A DNA stretch of 64,000 bases from Planctomycetota bacterium (GTDB lineage Bacteria; Planctomycetota; UBA1135; GCA-002686595): contig JADJLZ010000007.1 in the NCBI GenBank assembly GCA_016709875.1, positions 62,001-126,000 of the forward strand. Reading direction: 5' to 3'. Position 1 is the first letter of the stretch. Every line of letters starts with the position of its first letter. Shown here one piece after another: positions 24,330 to 33,371 of the stretch. Made by a program: the position numbers and the translations under genes. Below the pieces are notes generated by a model. The model saw only the letters and a program-made list of their open reading frames with translations. It ran no database searches and had not been told where the DNA came from.

Positions 24330-25514
24330 ATGCCCCGCCTGAGCTACCGCCCCGCGCGCGACGAACACGACCACGAGAACTTCCTGCGCATCACCGCGCG
24401 CTCGTTCGCCTTTCCGTTGGCCGGACTGAAGGAGTGGCTCTCCCTGATCGGGCGCGAGAACCTGCGCTTCGTCGAGGAGAAGGGTGTCGCGCGCGGCGCG
24501 CTGGCGCTGCTCCCGATGGGCCAGTGGTTCGGCGGCCGTGCCGTTCCGATGGCCGGCATCGTGGCCGTCGGAATCGAGCCCGAGGTGCGCGCGCTCGGCG
24601 TCGGCAAGGCGCTGATGGAGGGCGTGCTGCGCGAGCTCGGCGACCGCGGATTGATGATCTCGACGCTCTTCCCCTCGACCACGGCGTTCTACCGCCGTTG
24701 TGGCTACGAGCTCGCGGGCTCGCGCTGCGAGATCCGGCTCGCGCTCGGTTCGCTGCGCGCCAAGCGCCCGCCGCTCTCGATCCGGCGCGGCGACGAGAAG
24801 GACGAGCCCGCCGTGCGCGCCATGTACGCGCAGCAGGCCGCGCGCAGTCCCGGTCATTTGCAGCGCCACGAGTACATCTGGGGCCGCGTCAAGGTCTGGC
24901 GCGAGGAGACGCGCGAGCTGTACCTCTTCGAGCGCGGCAAGGAGCTCGCGGGCTACTGCTGGCTCGCGCGCCGGCGCCCGGAGATCGCGCGCCAGGAGGT
25001 CTTCCTCTCGGACTTCGTCTGCAACGGTGTCGAAGCGGCGGAGACGCTGATCGCGTTGCTCGCGAGCCACCGTTCGCTGGCCGACAGCGCGGTCTGGTTC
25101 GGACGGCAGGACGAGCCGCTCTTCCTGACACTCGAAGAGGCCGTCGCGCCGCATTTGCAGGTGAAGCTCTCGATGCCCTGGATGACGCGCATGGTCGACG
25201 CGCCGGGCGCGCTCGAAACGCGTGGCTATGCACCGGCGCTCTCCGCGACGCTGGGCTTCGAGCTCTCGGACACGCTGCTGGCGCACAACCGCGGCCGTTT
25301 CCGCCTGCGCATCGAGAAGGGCCGCGGCAAGGTCGAGAAGGGCGGGCGCGGAGACCTCAAGCTCGACGTGCGCGCGCTCTCGACGCTCTTCACCGGCCAG
25401 CTCTCGGCCAGCACGCTCGCCGCGGCAGGTCGCATCGAGGGCAGCGATGGCGCGATCGCGCTCGCGGACGGCATCTTCGCAGGCTCGACTCCGTCGATGC
25501 CGGACATGTTCTGA
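24330..25514 (+). CDS. Eis-like GNAT acetyltransferase with C-terminal sterol-carrier-like domain
   Basis: This 394-residue protein has the three-part Eis layout. An N-terminal GNAT domain carries the acetyl-CoA loop 'VGIEPEVRALGVGKALMEGV'. A second, degenerate GNAT domain follows ('EYIWGRVKVWREETRELYLF', 'VFLSDFVCN'). The C-terminal SCP2-like domain shows 'RFRLRIEKGRGKVEKG', 'LKLDVRALSTLFTGQLS', 'LADGIF' and a final Phe serving as the active-site carboxylate in Eis proteins (ends ...PDMF). Eis enzymes acetylate lysines or amines, including aminoglycosides. The start at MPRLSYRP was preferred to a longer in-frame start. It is followed 13 nt later by the DUF2961-like gene. Confidence 0.88.
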   Translation: MPRLSYRPARDEHDHENFLRITARSFAFPLAGLKEWLSLIGRENLRFVEEKGVARGALALLPMGQWFGGRAVPMAGIVAVGIEPEVRALGVGKALMEGVLRELGDRGLMISTLFPSTTAFYRRCGYELAGSRCEIRLALGSLRAKRPPLSIRRGDEKDEPAVRAMYAQQAARSPGHLQRHEYIWGRVKVWREETRELYLFERGKELAGYCWLARRRPEIARQEVFLSDFVCNGVEAAETLIALLASHRSLADSAVWFGRQDEPLFLTLEEAVAPHLQVKLSMPWMTRMVDAPGALETRGYAPALSATLGFELSDTLLAHNRGRFRLRIEKGRGKVEKGGRGDLKLDVRALSTLFTGQLSASTLAAAGRIEGSDGAIALADGIFAGSTPSMPDMF

Positions 25515-25527
25515 GCGCGTGGACGCC

Positions 25528-26733
25528 ATGGCCGCTCCTCTCCTGCTGTGCGCGCTGCTCGCGGAACTCGCCGCGCAGGCGCCGGTCGTGGACGTCGCCG
25601 GGTTGCGCGCGGAGGACTCGGCGCTCGAGGAGCTCGCCCGCTGGCCCAGCCCCGAGTACACACTCTCCCGCTCCACACGTGTCCTGCGCGTCGAAGAACC
25701 TTCCGGCCGGCGCGAGCACGTGCTCGCCGAATGCACGGGTGCGGGCAGCTTCGTGCGACTGCATCTGGCCACACCCGCGGGCAAGCTGCGTCTGTACGCG
25801 GCCGATGCGCCCGTGCTCGAACTCGACGCGGCGCAGGCCCTGCGCGAGGGCTCGAACGGACCCGCGCTTCCCTTTGCGCGCGGCGCGAAGCTGACGCTCG
25901 AGTGCGAGAGCGAGCCCGTGTTCGAAATCGCCTGGCGCAGCTATGTCGAGGGAACGAGCGTGCGCGATGCCGTCAGCGGACGCCCCGCGGTGCCCAAGAC
26001 GCCTGGCGGCGAGGGCGGGCGCGCGCCCTCGGGCGAACTCAGTTTCACGATCTCGCTCGCGCAGCAGAACCCCGCGGGAGATTTTCTCGCCACCGATCCG
26101 CGCCTGGCCAAGGGCCCGCGCGCGGTGAGCGAGCTCGTGCTGCGCGCCGACGGCGCCGATCCCGAGCTCGCTCTGCGCGGGCTCGTGCTGCACATCGCCT
26201 TCGATGGCGAGGAGACCGTCGTCTGCCCGGTCACGGCCTTCTTTCGCGCGCTGGAGTCCGAACCGCGCCTGCGCCTGGGCTGGACCAAGGACCTCGGTGC
26301 GCGCTGCGTCATGCCCTACCGCGAGCGGATCGAGCTGCGCATCGAGAACCTCGGCCCCAAGGACACGCACGTCTCGGGTGCGCTGTACACGCGTCCATGG
26401 AGCTGGGACGAGCGCTCGCTGCACTTCGGCGCGCGCTGGATCGCGCCGCGCGGCCCGGCCAAGCTCGCGATCGAGGGCCAGGGCGTGCTGCTCGGGATCC
26501 TGCGCGGCGGACGGACGCTCGAAGCGCGCCTCGATGCGCGCGCGCTCGACCTCCCGCCCGTGCTCGGCTGGCTCGACCGTGCCCCCTTCCGCGAGCGCCT
26601 CGATTTCGAGCTCGCTGCGCACGCAGCGCTCGAACCCGCGCGCGTCGCGTTCTTCTACTCGAGACCGGGAGCGCGCATCGAGAGCCGCGTTCCGCGGGCG
26701 ACCGACCGCGAGCTACTCCTCGGTGATCGCTGA
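25528..26733 (+). CDS. DUF2961-like secreted protein
   Basis: This 401-residue protein starts with a signal peptide (AAPLLLCALLAELAAQA). The pattern 'SPEYTLSRSTRVLRVEEPSG', 'LVLHIAFDGEETVVCPVTAFF' and 'PYRERIELRIENLG' fits DUF2961, a double jelly-roll family related to alpha-D-fructofuranosidase-type difructose-forming hydrolases. The usual metal- or acid-bearing residues cannot be assigned by eye. A GTG nine bases upstream is an alternative start. The 3' end overlaps that of the converging antiporter gene by 21 bp. It may act on an extracellular glycan, which is inferred from the family. Confidence 0.65.
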   Translation: MAAPLLLCALLAELAAQAPVVDVAGLRAEDSALEELARWPSPEYTLSRSTRVLRVEEPSGRREHVLAECTGAGSFVRLHLATPAGKLRLYAADAPVLELDAAQALREGSNGPALPFARGAKLTLECESEPVFEIAWRSYVEGTSVRDAVSGRPAVPKTPGGEGGRAPSGELSFTISLAQQNPAGDFLATDPRLAKGPRAVSELVLRADGADPELALRGLVLHIAFDGEETVVCPVTAFFRALESEPRLRLGWTKDLGARCVMPYRERIELRIENLGPKDTHVSGALYTRPWSWDERSLHFGARWIAPRGPAKLAIEGQGVLLGILRGGRTLEARLDARALDLPPVLGWLDRAPFRERLDFELAAHAALEPARVAFFYSRPGARIESRVPRATDRELLLGDR

Positions 26734-28821
26734 GTGCGCGGCCTCGGCCCACAGGTCCAGGCCGTGCAGCACCTCGCCCAGCGCCGTCGGCGATCCCGCG
26801 AGGTCGACCTCGTCGCCGCCGAAGATGCGCGCGTTTCCGCCCGGCAAGACGAAGCGCCGCTTCCCGCGCGTGATCGCGAGCACCGTCAGCCGGCGCTGCG
26901 ACGAGAGCCCGAGCTCGGCGAGCGTGGAGCCACCCGCGGGGTGATCGAGAGGGATCGGCACGCGCACGTTCGCGCCCTGGCTCGGCAGGAGGCAGGCGAC
27001 ATCGTCGACGGGGATGGTCTCGCGCCGGCCAAGGTGCCCGAGCGCCTCGGCGATCACGTGCGCACCCGCGCGCACCTGGCCCTGGAGCTCGCCCGTGCTG
27101 CGCCAGATCATCGAAATCGACATCACGACCAGCACCGAGAGCAGCCCCAGCGCGGTGAAGCCCGGCAGGAAGGGCTCGGTCACGAGCAGTGCGGGCAGCG
27201 CGACCACGAGCAGCACCGCCACTTGCAAACCCGCGGTCAGCGCGCGCCGGGCCATGAATCCATGGTCGCGCCCGCCCACGGGCATCGCGAGCGCCGCCAG
27301 CGCGACCCCCAGCCGCCGTGAACCGCGCACGAGGCCCAGCAGCGGCAGCACGCACAAGAGCACCACGACCAGGATCACGACCGACTGCGCCAGGATCGGC
27401 GCGATGGCGACCTTGTCCTTCAGCAGCGTGGCCATCTGCTGGTGCGCGAGTGCGCCGGTGATCACCAGCGTCGAGAGCACGACCGCGTCGAGCATCACGA
27501 CCAGCACCGTGCTGCGCACGACTCCCCAGCGCGTGCTGCGCGAGCTCTGGGAACGGATCGAGTGCAGCCAGCCGGAATACAGTCTCGCGAAGGTCGCCAG
27601 GCGGCCTGGCAGCGCGCCCGCCGCGAGGTTGCTGATGCGCTCGGCGTTCGCGATCAGGATCGGCGAGACGAACGCAGTCAGCAGCGAAACACCGACGGCC
27701 AGCGGATAGAACTCCGGGCGCGTCGCGCCGCTCGAGACACCCAGGCCGGCGATGATGAACGAGAACTCGCCCACCTGCGCCATGCACAGCCCCGAGCGCA
27801 GCGCGCTGCGCGGCGCCTTCCCCGAGAGGAAGGCGCCGAGGCTGACGCCCAGGACCTTGCCACCGACGACGAGCAGCGCGAGCAGCAGCACCGTGCGCCA
27901 GTGGTCGCGCAACGGGACGGGATCGATCAGCATCCCGACCGAGACGAAGAACAGCGCGGCGAACATGTCGCGCACGGGCTCGACGAGCTTGTCGATGCGC
28001 TCGCCGTGGCCGGACTCGGCCACCAGCGAGCCGGCGAGGAAGGCCCCCAGCGCGACCGAGTAGCCCGCACGCAAGGCGACGATCGAGCCGGCGAAGCACA
28101 CTCCCAAGGCCGTGATCAGCAGCGTCTCGCGCCGGCCGAGCGCGACCGTCGCGCGCACGAGGCGCGGCACGAAGACTTTTCCCACCGCGAGCACCAGCGC
28201 GACGAAGAGCAAGAGGCGCCCGGCCGACTGTCCCACGCTGACGAGCTCGAGGCGCTCGCCGGTCGCCACCGCGGTCAAACCGGCGAGCAGCAGGATCGCG
28301 ATCAAGTCCTCGTAGACGAGCACCCCCGTGACCAGTTCGCGGGTCGCGCGCTCGACCTCGCGCTCGTTGAAGACCTTGCGGATCAGCGTGGTGCTCGAAA
28401 TCGCCAGGATGCCGCCCGCGAAGAGCGCCTCGCGTGCGCTCCAGCCGAGCACGTGCGCGATGCTGAAGCCGAGCCAGAGCATCACGCCCACCTCGAGCAC
28501 GGAAACAAAGGCCGCCGAGGGGCCGAGCGAGCGCAGCTTGCGCAGGCGGAACTCCAAGCCGAGCGAGTACATCAGCAGGATCACGCCCAGCTGCGAAAGG
28601 AATTCCAGCGTGCCGTGCTCCTCGATTAGGTTCGCGAACAGGTGCGGCCCGAGCAGGAAGCCCGCCAGCAGGTAGCCGAGCACCACGGGCTGCCGCAGGC
28701 GCTGGAAGAGCAGCGTCGTGACCGCGGCCACGCACATGATCAGCGCCAGGTCGAGCAGCACACCCGACGAGCTCTCCGCGATCGGGGCGGCGGTGTCATC
28801 GATGAGGGCCAGGAAGGGCAT
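26713..28821 (-). CDS. CPA2-family (KefB/RosB-like) monovalent cation:proton antiporter with TrkA_C domain
   Basis: This 702-residue membrane protein has a Na+/H+-exchanger core of about 12 helices (residues about 20-395) with 'QPVVLGYLLAGFLLGPHLF', 'GVILLMYSLGLEFRLRKL', 'ALGAFLAGSLVAESGHGERI' and 'FFVSVGMLIDP'. Four or so further helices follow (about 430-590). The C-terminal part (about 600-690) has a TrkA_C-like fold (LAELGLSSQRRLTVLAITRG, GNARIFGGDEVDLAG), with no full Rossmann NAD-binding RCK domain between. It would extrude K+ or Na+ in exchange for H+. Its start is 95 nt from the divergent 827-residue secreted protein. Confidence 0.88.
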   Translation of the reverse strand: MPFLALIDDTAAPIAESSSGVLLDLALIMCVAAVTTLLFQRLRQPVVLGYLLAGFLLGPHLFANLIEEHGTLEFLSQLGVILLMYSLGLEFRLRKLRSLGPSAAFVSVLEVGVMLWLGFSIAHVLGWSAREALFAGGILAISSTTLIRKVFNEREVERATRELVTGVLVYEDLIAILLLAGLTAVATGERLELVSVGQSAGRLLLFVALVLAVGKVFVPRLVRATVALGRRETLLITALGVCFAGSIVALRAGYSVALGAFLAGSLVAESGHGERIDKLVEPVRDMFAALFFVSVGMLIDPVPLRDHWRTVLLLALLVVGGKVLGVSLGAFLSGKAPRSALRSGLCMAQVGEFSFIIAGLGVSSGATRPEFYPLAVGVSLLTAFVSPILIANAERISNLAAGALPGRLATFARLYSGWLHSIRSQSSRSTRWGVVRSTVLVVMLDAVVLSTLVITGALAHQQMATLLKDKVAIAPILAQSVVILVVVLLCVLPLLGLVRGSRRLGVALAALAMPVGGRDHGFMARRALTAGLQVAVLLVVALPALLVTEPFLPGFTALGLLSVLVVMSISMIWRSTGELQGQVRAGAHVIAEALGHLGRRETIPVDDVACLLPSQGANVRVPIPLDHPAGGSTLAELGLSSQRRLTVLAITRGKRRFVLPGGNARIFGGDEVDLAGSPTALGEVLHGLDLWAEAAHSAITEE

Positions 28822-28916
28822 GCCGGGTATCCCTCGATCGGCATCCGCTGGCCCGAAAAGCGAGCCGATCCGCACCGGCTTGCACCGCTCCCGCGGATGC
28901 GCGAGTCTCATCCCCG

Positions 28917-31400
28917 ATGCTCTTCCCCAGCCTCCTGTTCGCGCTCGCCCTGCCCGGCGATCCCGTGCGCGTCGCCCGCCTGGAGCTTCCCGCGCCCACG
29001 GGCAGCCCGTTCCTGATCCACGCCACGCTGCCGGTCCCAGCCGGCTCGCACCCGCTCGTCGAGGGCCGCTCGACGCTCTACGTCGAGAGCCACGATCCCG
29101 CCCGCACGCGCGTCCCCGCGCAGATCCAGATCGTGTCGCGCGCGCCCGCTGGCGAGCCGGACGTGATCGAGGTCCTCGCGAGGGTCGAACTCGGCCCCAA
29201 GGAGCTGCGCAGCGGCCGGACGGAATTCTGGGTCCTGCAGGCCGATCCTGCACCACCCGCACCCTTCCACGCGCTGCCGCAGGTGGACGAGCTCCTCGGC
29301 CGCAACTCGCGCAACCTGCTGCTGCGCACGACCGACGTGCACGGCAACGTGTACGTCGCCGATCTGTGCGGCGACGCACGCGCGAGCGGATTCGGCTCGC
29401 TGCGGCTCGCCAAGGACGGCGCCCACGAGCGCGAGTTGCGCCTCGCGACGACCTTCGTCCCGCTCCCGACGCCGACCGCGGACGGCGAGCCGCTGCCGCA
29501 TCTGATGGGCGTGCATGCCTTCGTGCGCGAGCGCGCGGGCGAGCGCGTCGTCGGCCTGGATCTGCGCATCCACAACGGCTGCAGCTCAGGCAGCCAGCCG
29601 GCCTCGACGCTCGAGCAGCCACTCGGCGCTGTCTACTGGCGCAGCCTCGAACTGCTCGTGCCGCGCGAGTGGGTCGCGCTGCCCTCGATCGAGGATCCCT
29701 TCCTCGGTCAGACGCGCGAGGAGGGCCGCTACCGCGTGCTGGAGCTCGTCGCGCCGCTGCCCGAGGGCAAGCTGCACCTGATGCCGCCGCAGTCGCAGTT
29801 CGTGCGCCGCCTCGCCCTCGCGCCGTCGGATTCCCCCGAACTCGCCCGCGCAGAGCTCGATCACGCTGGGCTCGCCTTCGCCGATCCGGGCCAGGGGCTG
29901 TGGTCCTGGTTCGAGCCGCGCTGCGCACGCTGGCTCTCCCAGCGCGCCGCGCTCCCGCTGCTCGAGGGCTACTCGCGAGGCTCCGAACGCGGTGCGTCGG
30001 CGCTGCGCTCGATGGAGCGCGCGCGCGCGGACGAGTACGCCGCGGCGCTCGCGACCGGCAAACCGCGCGGATGGAACACGACCGCGAGCGCGATGGGCTG
30101 GGCACACCCCTGGTTCCACTTCACGCGCAGCAACCTCCTCGCCGACGCCACGGCGCTGTGCGAGGGCGCGACGACCGCGTACAGCGCTTCGCTCGACGGC
30201 TATCGGCGCCTGGAGTACCTGCACCGCATGAGCGTCTGCCGCCAGAGCGAGGCGGCCTGGACGCGCAGCGGCGATCCCGCACTCGGCGAGAGTATGCCCG
30301 GCTTCGCGCTCCCCTGCGAGGGTGGTCCCGTGCCCAACGCGCAGGTGCTCGAAGTCGCGCGGCGCGGGCTGCGCCCGCCCTACGACCTGGGCGACTGGTT
30401 CGAGCCGCGCGGGAGCTGGACGTCGCGCGTCGACAGCCTGCTCGCCTGGTGGCCGCGCGACGAGCGGCATCTGCAGGTGTACACGAAGAACTCCCAGGCG
30501 CTCGTCTGGCTCGGCAACGATTCGCTCGCCAAGGACGACCTGCTGCTCGGCGCGGAGCTCTTCCGCCTCGCGCTGCAGGCCGAAACGGATCCCGGCGGTT
30601 CCGCCGTGCAGAGGGTCAGCCTGCGCGAGCTCGAGCGCCTCGCCGCGGAGCATCCGCACCAGGGCGCGAGGGTCGGCCGCGAATTCGCCTTCGGTCTGGA
30701 CGCTGCCTGCGCCGGCTATTCCACGGCCTCGCCCGCCTGGCGCGCCGGGCAGCGCGAGTGGTTCGAGCGTGTCGCACGCGCGCTGCTCGGGGTCGCGATG
30801 CCCTCGGGCATCCTGCAGCGCAGCAGCGGCTCGATGCTGCTGGGCGACGACCGCTACGCGCTGGCGCAGTCGAGCGACGTCGAGTTCCTGATCCACGCGC
30901 TGCACGCGCTCGACCGCAGCGTGCTGCGCGGCCAAGACGACGAGCTCTGCGGGCGCATCGACGAGCTCGCGCTGCGCGCGACGGACTACCTCTTCTGGGG
31001 GCCGCCCTTCCAGCCGCTCGCGCGCGCCCGCTCCGGCCCCTCGATCCTGGGGCCACGCCTGGCCTTCGCCGTGGCGAACGACGACGACTACGCTACGCCG
31101 CCCTTCTGCGACCGCGCGCGCTGGGGAGAGGCCTACCTTCCGCCCGACGGCACGGGCGGCGGACTCGAACTCACGCACGGATGGTGGGTGCTCGAGTGGG
31201 CGAGCGAGCTCAGCGAGCCGCAGGCCGGCGTGGGACTCGAGAACAAGTACCTGAAGCGCGCGCTCGAGTACGGGCTGCCGCACTCGGACTACGCATCCCT
31301 CGCGCGCGAGTTGCTCGAACAGCTGCGCGATGCCGCGCGCGAGGGAACGACGAACAGTCTGCCGCTCTACGCGCGGCTGCAGTCGCTGGGCGTGAAGTGA
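28917..31400 (+). CDS. Large secreted protein of unknown function
   Basis: This 827-residue protein begins with a signal peptide (MLFPSLLFALALPGDPV). I recognise no named domain. The first 350 residues are beta-rich with an Ig-like feel ('LIHATLPVPAGSHPLVEGRS', 'VYVADLCGD'). The middle and end are helical and Trp/Leu-rich ('GWAHPWFHFTRSNLLADA', 'DLGDWFEPRGSWTSRVDSLLAW', 'VAMPSGILQRSSGSMLLGDD', 'GWWVLEWASELSEP'), which could be an alpha/alpha toroid as in glycan lyases or hydrolases. 'WFHFTRSNLLADATALCEG' hints at an animal- or plant-like coiled domain but fits no motif I know. It stands alone between a divergent antiporter and a converging htpG. Confidence 0.7.
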   Translation: MLFPSLLFALALPGDPVRVARLELPAPTGSPFLIHATLPVPAGSHPLVEGRSTLYVESHDPARTRVPAQIQIVSRAPAGEPDVIEVLARVELGPKELRSGRTEFWVLQADPAPPAPFHALPQVDELLGRNSRNLLLRTTDVHGNVYVADLCGDARASGFGSLRLAKDGAHERELRLATTFVPLPTPTADGEPLPHLMGVHAFVRERAGERVVGLDLRIHNGCSSGSQPASTLEQPLGAVYWRSLELLVPREWVALPSIEDPFLGQTREEGRYRVLELVAPLPEGKLHLMPPQSQFVRRLALAPSDSPELARAELDHAGLAFADPGQGLWSWFEPRCARWLSQRAALPLLEGYSRGSERGASALRSMERARADEYAAALATGKPRGWNTTASAMGWAHPWFHFTRSNLLADATALCEGATTAYSASLDGYRRLEYLHRMSVCRQSEAAWTRSGDPALGESMPGFALPCEGGPVPNAQVLEVARRGLRPPYDLGDWFEPRGSWTSRVDSLLAWWPRDERHLQVYTKNSQALVWLGNDSLAKDDLLLGAELFRLALQAETDPGGSAVQRVSLRELERLAAEHPHQGARVGREFAFGLDAACAGYSTASPAWRAGQREWFERVARALLGVAMPSGILQRSSGSMLLGDDRYALAQSSDVEFLIHALHALDRSVLRGQDDELCGRIDELALRATDYLFWGPPFQPLARARSGPSILGPRLAFAVANDDDYATPPFCDRARWGEAYLPPDGTGGGLELTHGWWVLEWASELSEPQAGVGLENKYLKRALEYGLPHSDYASLARELLEQLRDAAREGTTNSLPLYARLQSLGVK

Positions 31401-31416
31401 GCGATCCGCGCAGGGA

Positions 31417-33291
31417 TCACTGGGACGTGCCTACCACCATCCGGCTGAGCAGTTTCGCGAACTTCGCCGGGTCAGCGAGCGGCGAACCCTCCGCCAGCAG
31501 CGCCTGGCCGTGCAGCAGTTCGACGAGGTCCCCCACGCCCGCCGCCTTGGGATCCTTGGCGTAGGCGTCCATCAGGCGCTTCACCAGCGCATGATCCGGG
31601 TTGAGCTCGAGCGCGCGCTTTTGCTCGGGCACCGGCTGATTCGCGGCCTTCAGCACGCGCGCCATCTGCGGCGAGATGCCGCCCGGATCGCCGACGAGCA
31701 GTGCCGGGCTGTCGCAGAGGCGCGTGCTGAAGCGCGCCTCGGAGACGTCCTGCGTCAATTGCTCCTCGATCGAGGTGAGCAGCGCGCGCTGGCCGCGCGC
31801 GAGGTCCTCGGCGGCCTGCTTCTCGGAGTCGCTCGCGATCTCGTGCGCGCCGCGGTCGACCGCCTGCAACGGCTTGCCGTCGAACTCCGAGAGGCGCGAG
31901 AGCAGCCACTCGTCGACCGGGTCGCTCATCAGCAGCACTTCGAGCTCGCGCTTCTTGTACGACTCGAGGTGCGGCGAGCTCTCGAGCACGCTCTTCTCGT
32001 TGCCCGCGAGGTAGTAGATCGCCTTCTGCTCCTTGTGCATGCGCGCGACATACTCCGCCAGCGTCGTGCGGCCCTCCTCGCGCGTCGAATCGAAGAGCAG
32101 CAGCTTCGCGAGCTTCTTGTCCTCGTCCTCGCCGGCGTAGATGCCCTCCTTGAGCACGCTGCCGAAGTGCGCGAAGAGCGTCTCGAACTCCGCGCGCTTC
32201 TCGGCCAGGAGCCGCGCCAGCTCGTCGACCACGCGGCGCGTGAGGCGCTTCTTGATCTGGCGCACGAGCGGTGTGGACTGCAGCACGTCGCGCGAGACGT
32301 TGAGCGGCAGATCGCTCGCGTCCACCAGGCCGCGCACGAAACGCAGCCAGGGCGGCAGCAGGTCCTCGCAGTCCTGCACGATCAGCACGCGCTTCACGTA
32401 CAGCGCGATGCGCGAGCGCGGCTCGCCGCGCTCGAACATGTCGAAGGGCTTCTCGGAAGGCACGAAGAGCAGGGCTGTGTATTCGCTCGTGCCCTCGGCC
32501 TTGAAGTGCACCGTCAGGGCGGGATCCTTCCAGTCGTGCGCGATGAGCTTGTAGAACTCGGCGTACTCCTCGGGCTTGATCTCGTCCTTCGAGCGCGTCC
32601 AGAGCGGCTTCTGCGCGTTCTGCACCTTGCCGCCGAGCTCGATCGGCCAGGCGACGAAGTCGGAGTAGCGCTTGACCACGTTGCGCACGGAGCCCTCGTC
32701 GAGCCAGTCGACGTGCTCGCCCGAGTCCTCGCTCTGCGGCTCGTCGGGTTTGAGGTGCAGCACGACGCTCGTGCCCGCCTCGGCGCGTTCGGCCGGCTCG
32801 AGTGTGAACTCGCCGCGGCCATCCGAACTCCAGCGCCAGCTCTCGTCGCTGCCCGCGCGACGCGAGACGACCTCGACGCGCTCGGCGACGAGGAAGCTCG
32901 AGTAGAAGCCGACGCCGAACTGGCCGATCAGCTCGGGCGCGGTGCTCGACTCAGCCTTGCGCAGCTCCGCCAGGAAGGCCTTGGTGCCCGAGCGCGCGAT
33001 GGTTCCGAGGTTCGAGACGAGCTCCTCGCGGCTCATGCCGACGCCGCCGTCGAGGACCGAGAGCGTGCGCTGCGCGGCGTCGAGTTCGATGCGGATGCGC
33101 GCCTCGCCCTCGCTCGCGGCGAGCTCCGGGCTGGTCAGGGCCTCGAAGCGGCGCTTGTCGAGGGCGTCGCTGGCGTTCGAGACGAGCTCGCGCAGGAACA
33201 CCTCCGGATGGCGGTAGAGGGAGTGGATCATCAGGCCGAGCACTTCGCTCGCCTCGGCCTGGAAACGCAGGGTCTCGGTCGTGCTGTTCAT
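31417..33291 (-). CDS. htpG: Chaperone protein HtpG (Hsp90)
   Basis: This 624-residue protein is a complete bacterial Hsp90. The GHKL ATPase domain has 'FLRELVSNASDALDKRR' with catalytic Glu35 and Asn39, 'DGGVGMSREELVSNLGTIARSGTKAF', and the lid/glycine loop 'GQFGVGFYSSFLVA'. The middle domain has 'LWTRSKDEIKPEEYAEFYK' and the conserved Arg in 'NVSRDVLQSTPLVRQIKKRL'. The C-terminal dimerisation domain ends normally. I chose MNSTTETL over a start four codons upstream because it matches HtpG N-termini. It helps fold or stabilise client proteins under stress. It is monocistronic here, and its 80-nt upstream region is shared with the divergent metalloprotease. Confidence 0.97.
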   Translation of the reverse strand: MNSTTETLRFQAEASEVLGLMIHSLYRHPEVFLRELVSNASDALDKRRFEALTSPELAASEGEARIRIELDAAQRTLSVLDGGVGMSREELVSNLGTIARSGTKAFLAELRKAESSTAPELIGQFGVGFYSSFLVAERVEVVSRRAGSDESWRWSSDGRGEFTLEPAERAEAGTSVVLHLKPDEPQSEDSGEHVDWLDEGSVRNVVKRYSDFVAWPIELGGKVQNAQKPLWTRSKDEIKPEEYAEFYKLIAHDWKDPALTVHFKAEGTSEYTALLFVPSEKPFDMFERGEPRSRIALYVKRVLIVQDCEDLLPPWLRFVRGLVDASDLPLNVSRDVLQSTPLVRQIKKRLTRRVVDELARLLAEKRAEFETLFAHFGSVLKEGIYAGEDEDKKLAKLLLFDSTREEGRTTLAEYVARMHKEQKAIYYLAGNEKSVLESSPHLESYKKRELEVLLMSDPVDEWLLSRLSEFDGKPLQAVDRGAHEIASDSEKQAAEDLARGQRALLTSIEEQLTQDVSEARFSTRLCDSPALLVGDPGGISPQMARVLKAANQPVPEQKRALELNPDHALVKRLMDAYAKDPKAAGVGDLVELLHGQALLAEGSPLADPAKFAKLLSRMVVGTSQ

Positions 33292-33371
33292 GGCGGGTGC
33301 CATTCTGGGCGTCCGGGCCCGGCATGCAAGTCCGGCATGCTTTGCCGGCCGGGGGTAGGATTGAGAGCGAC

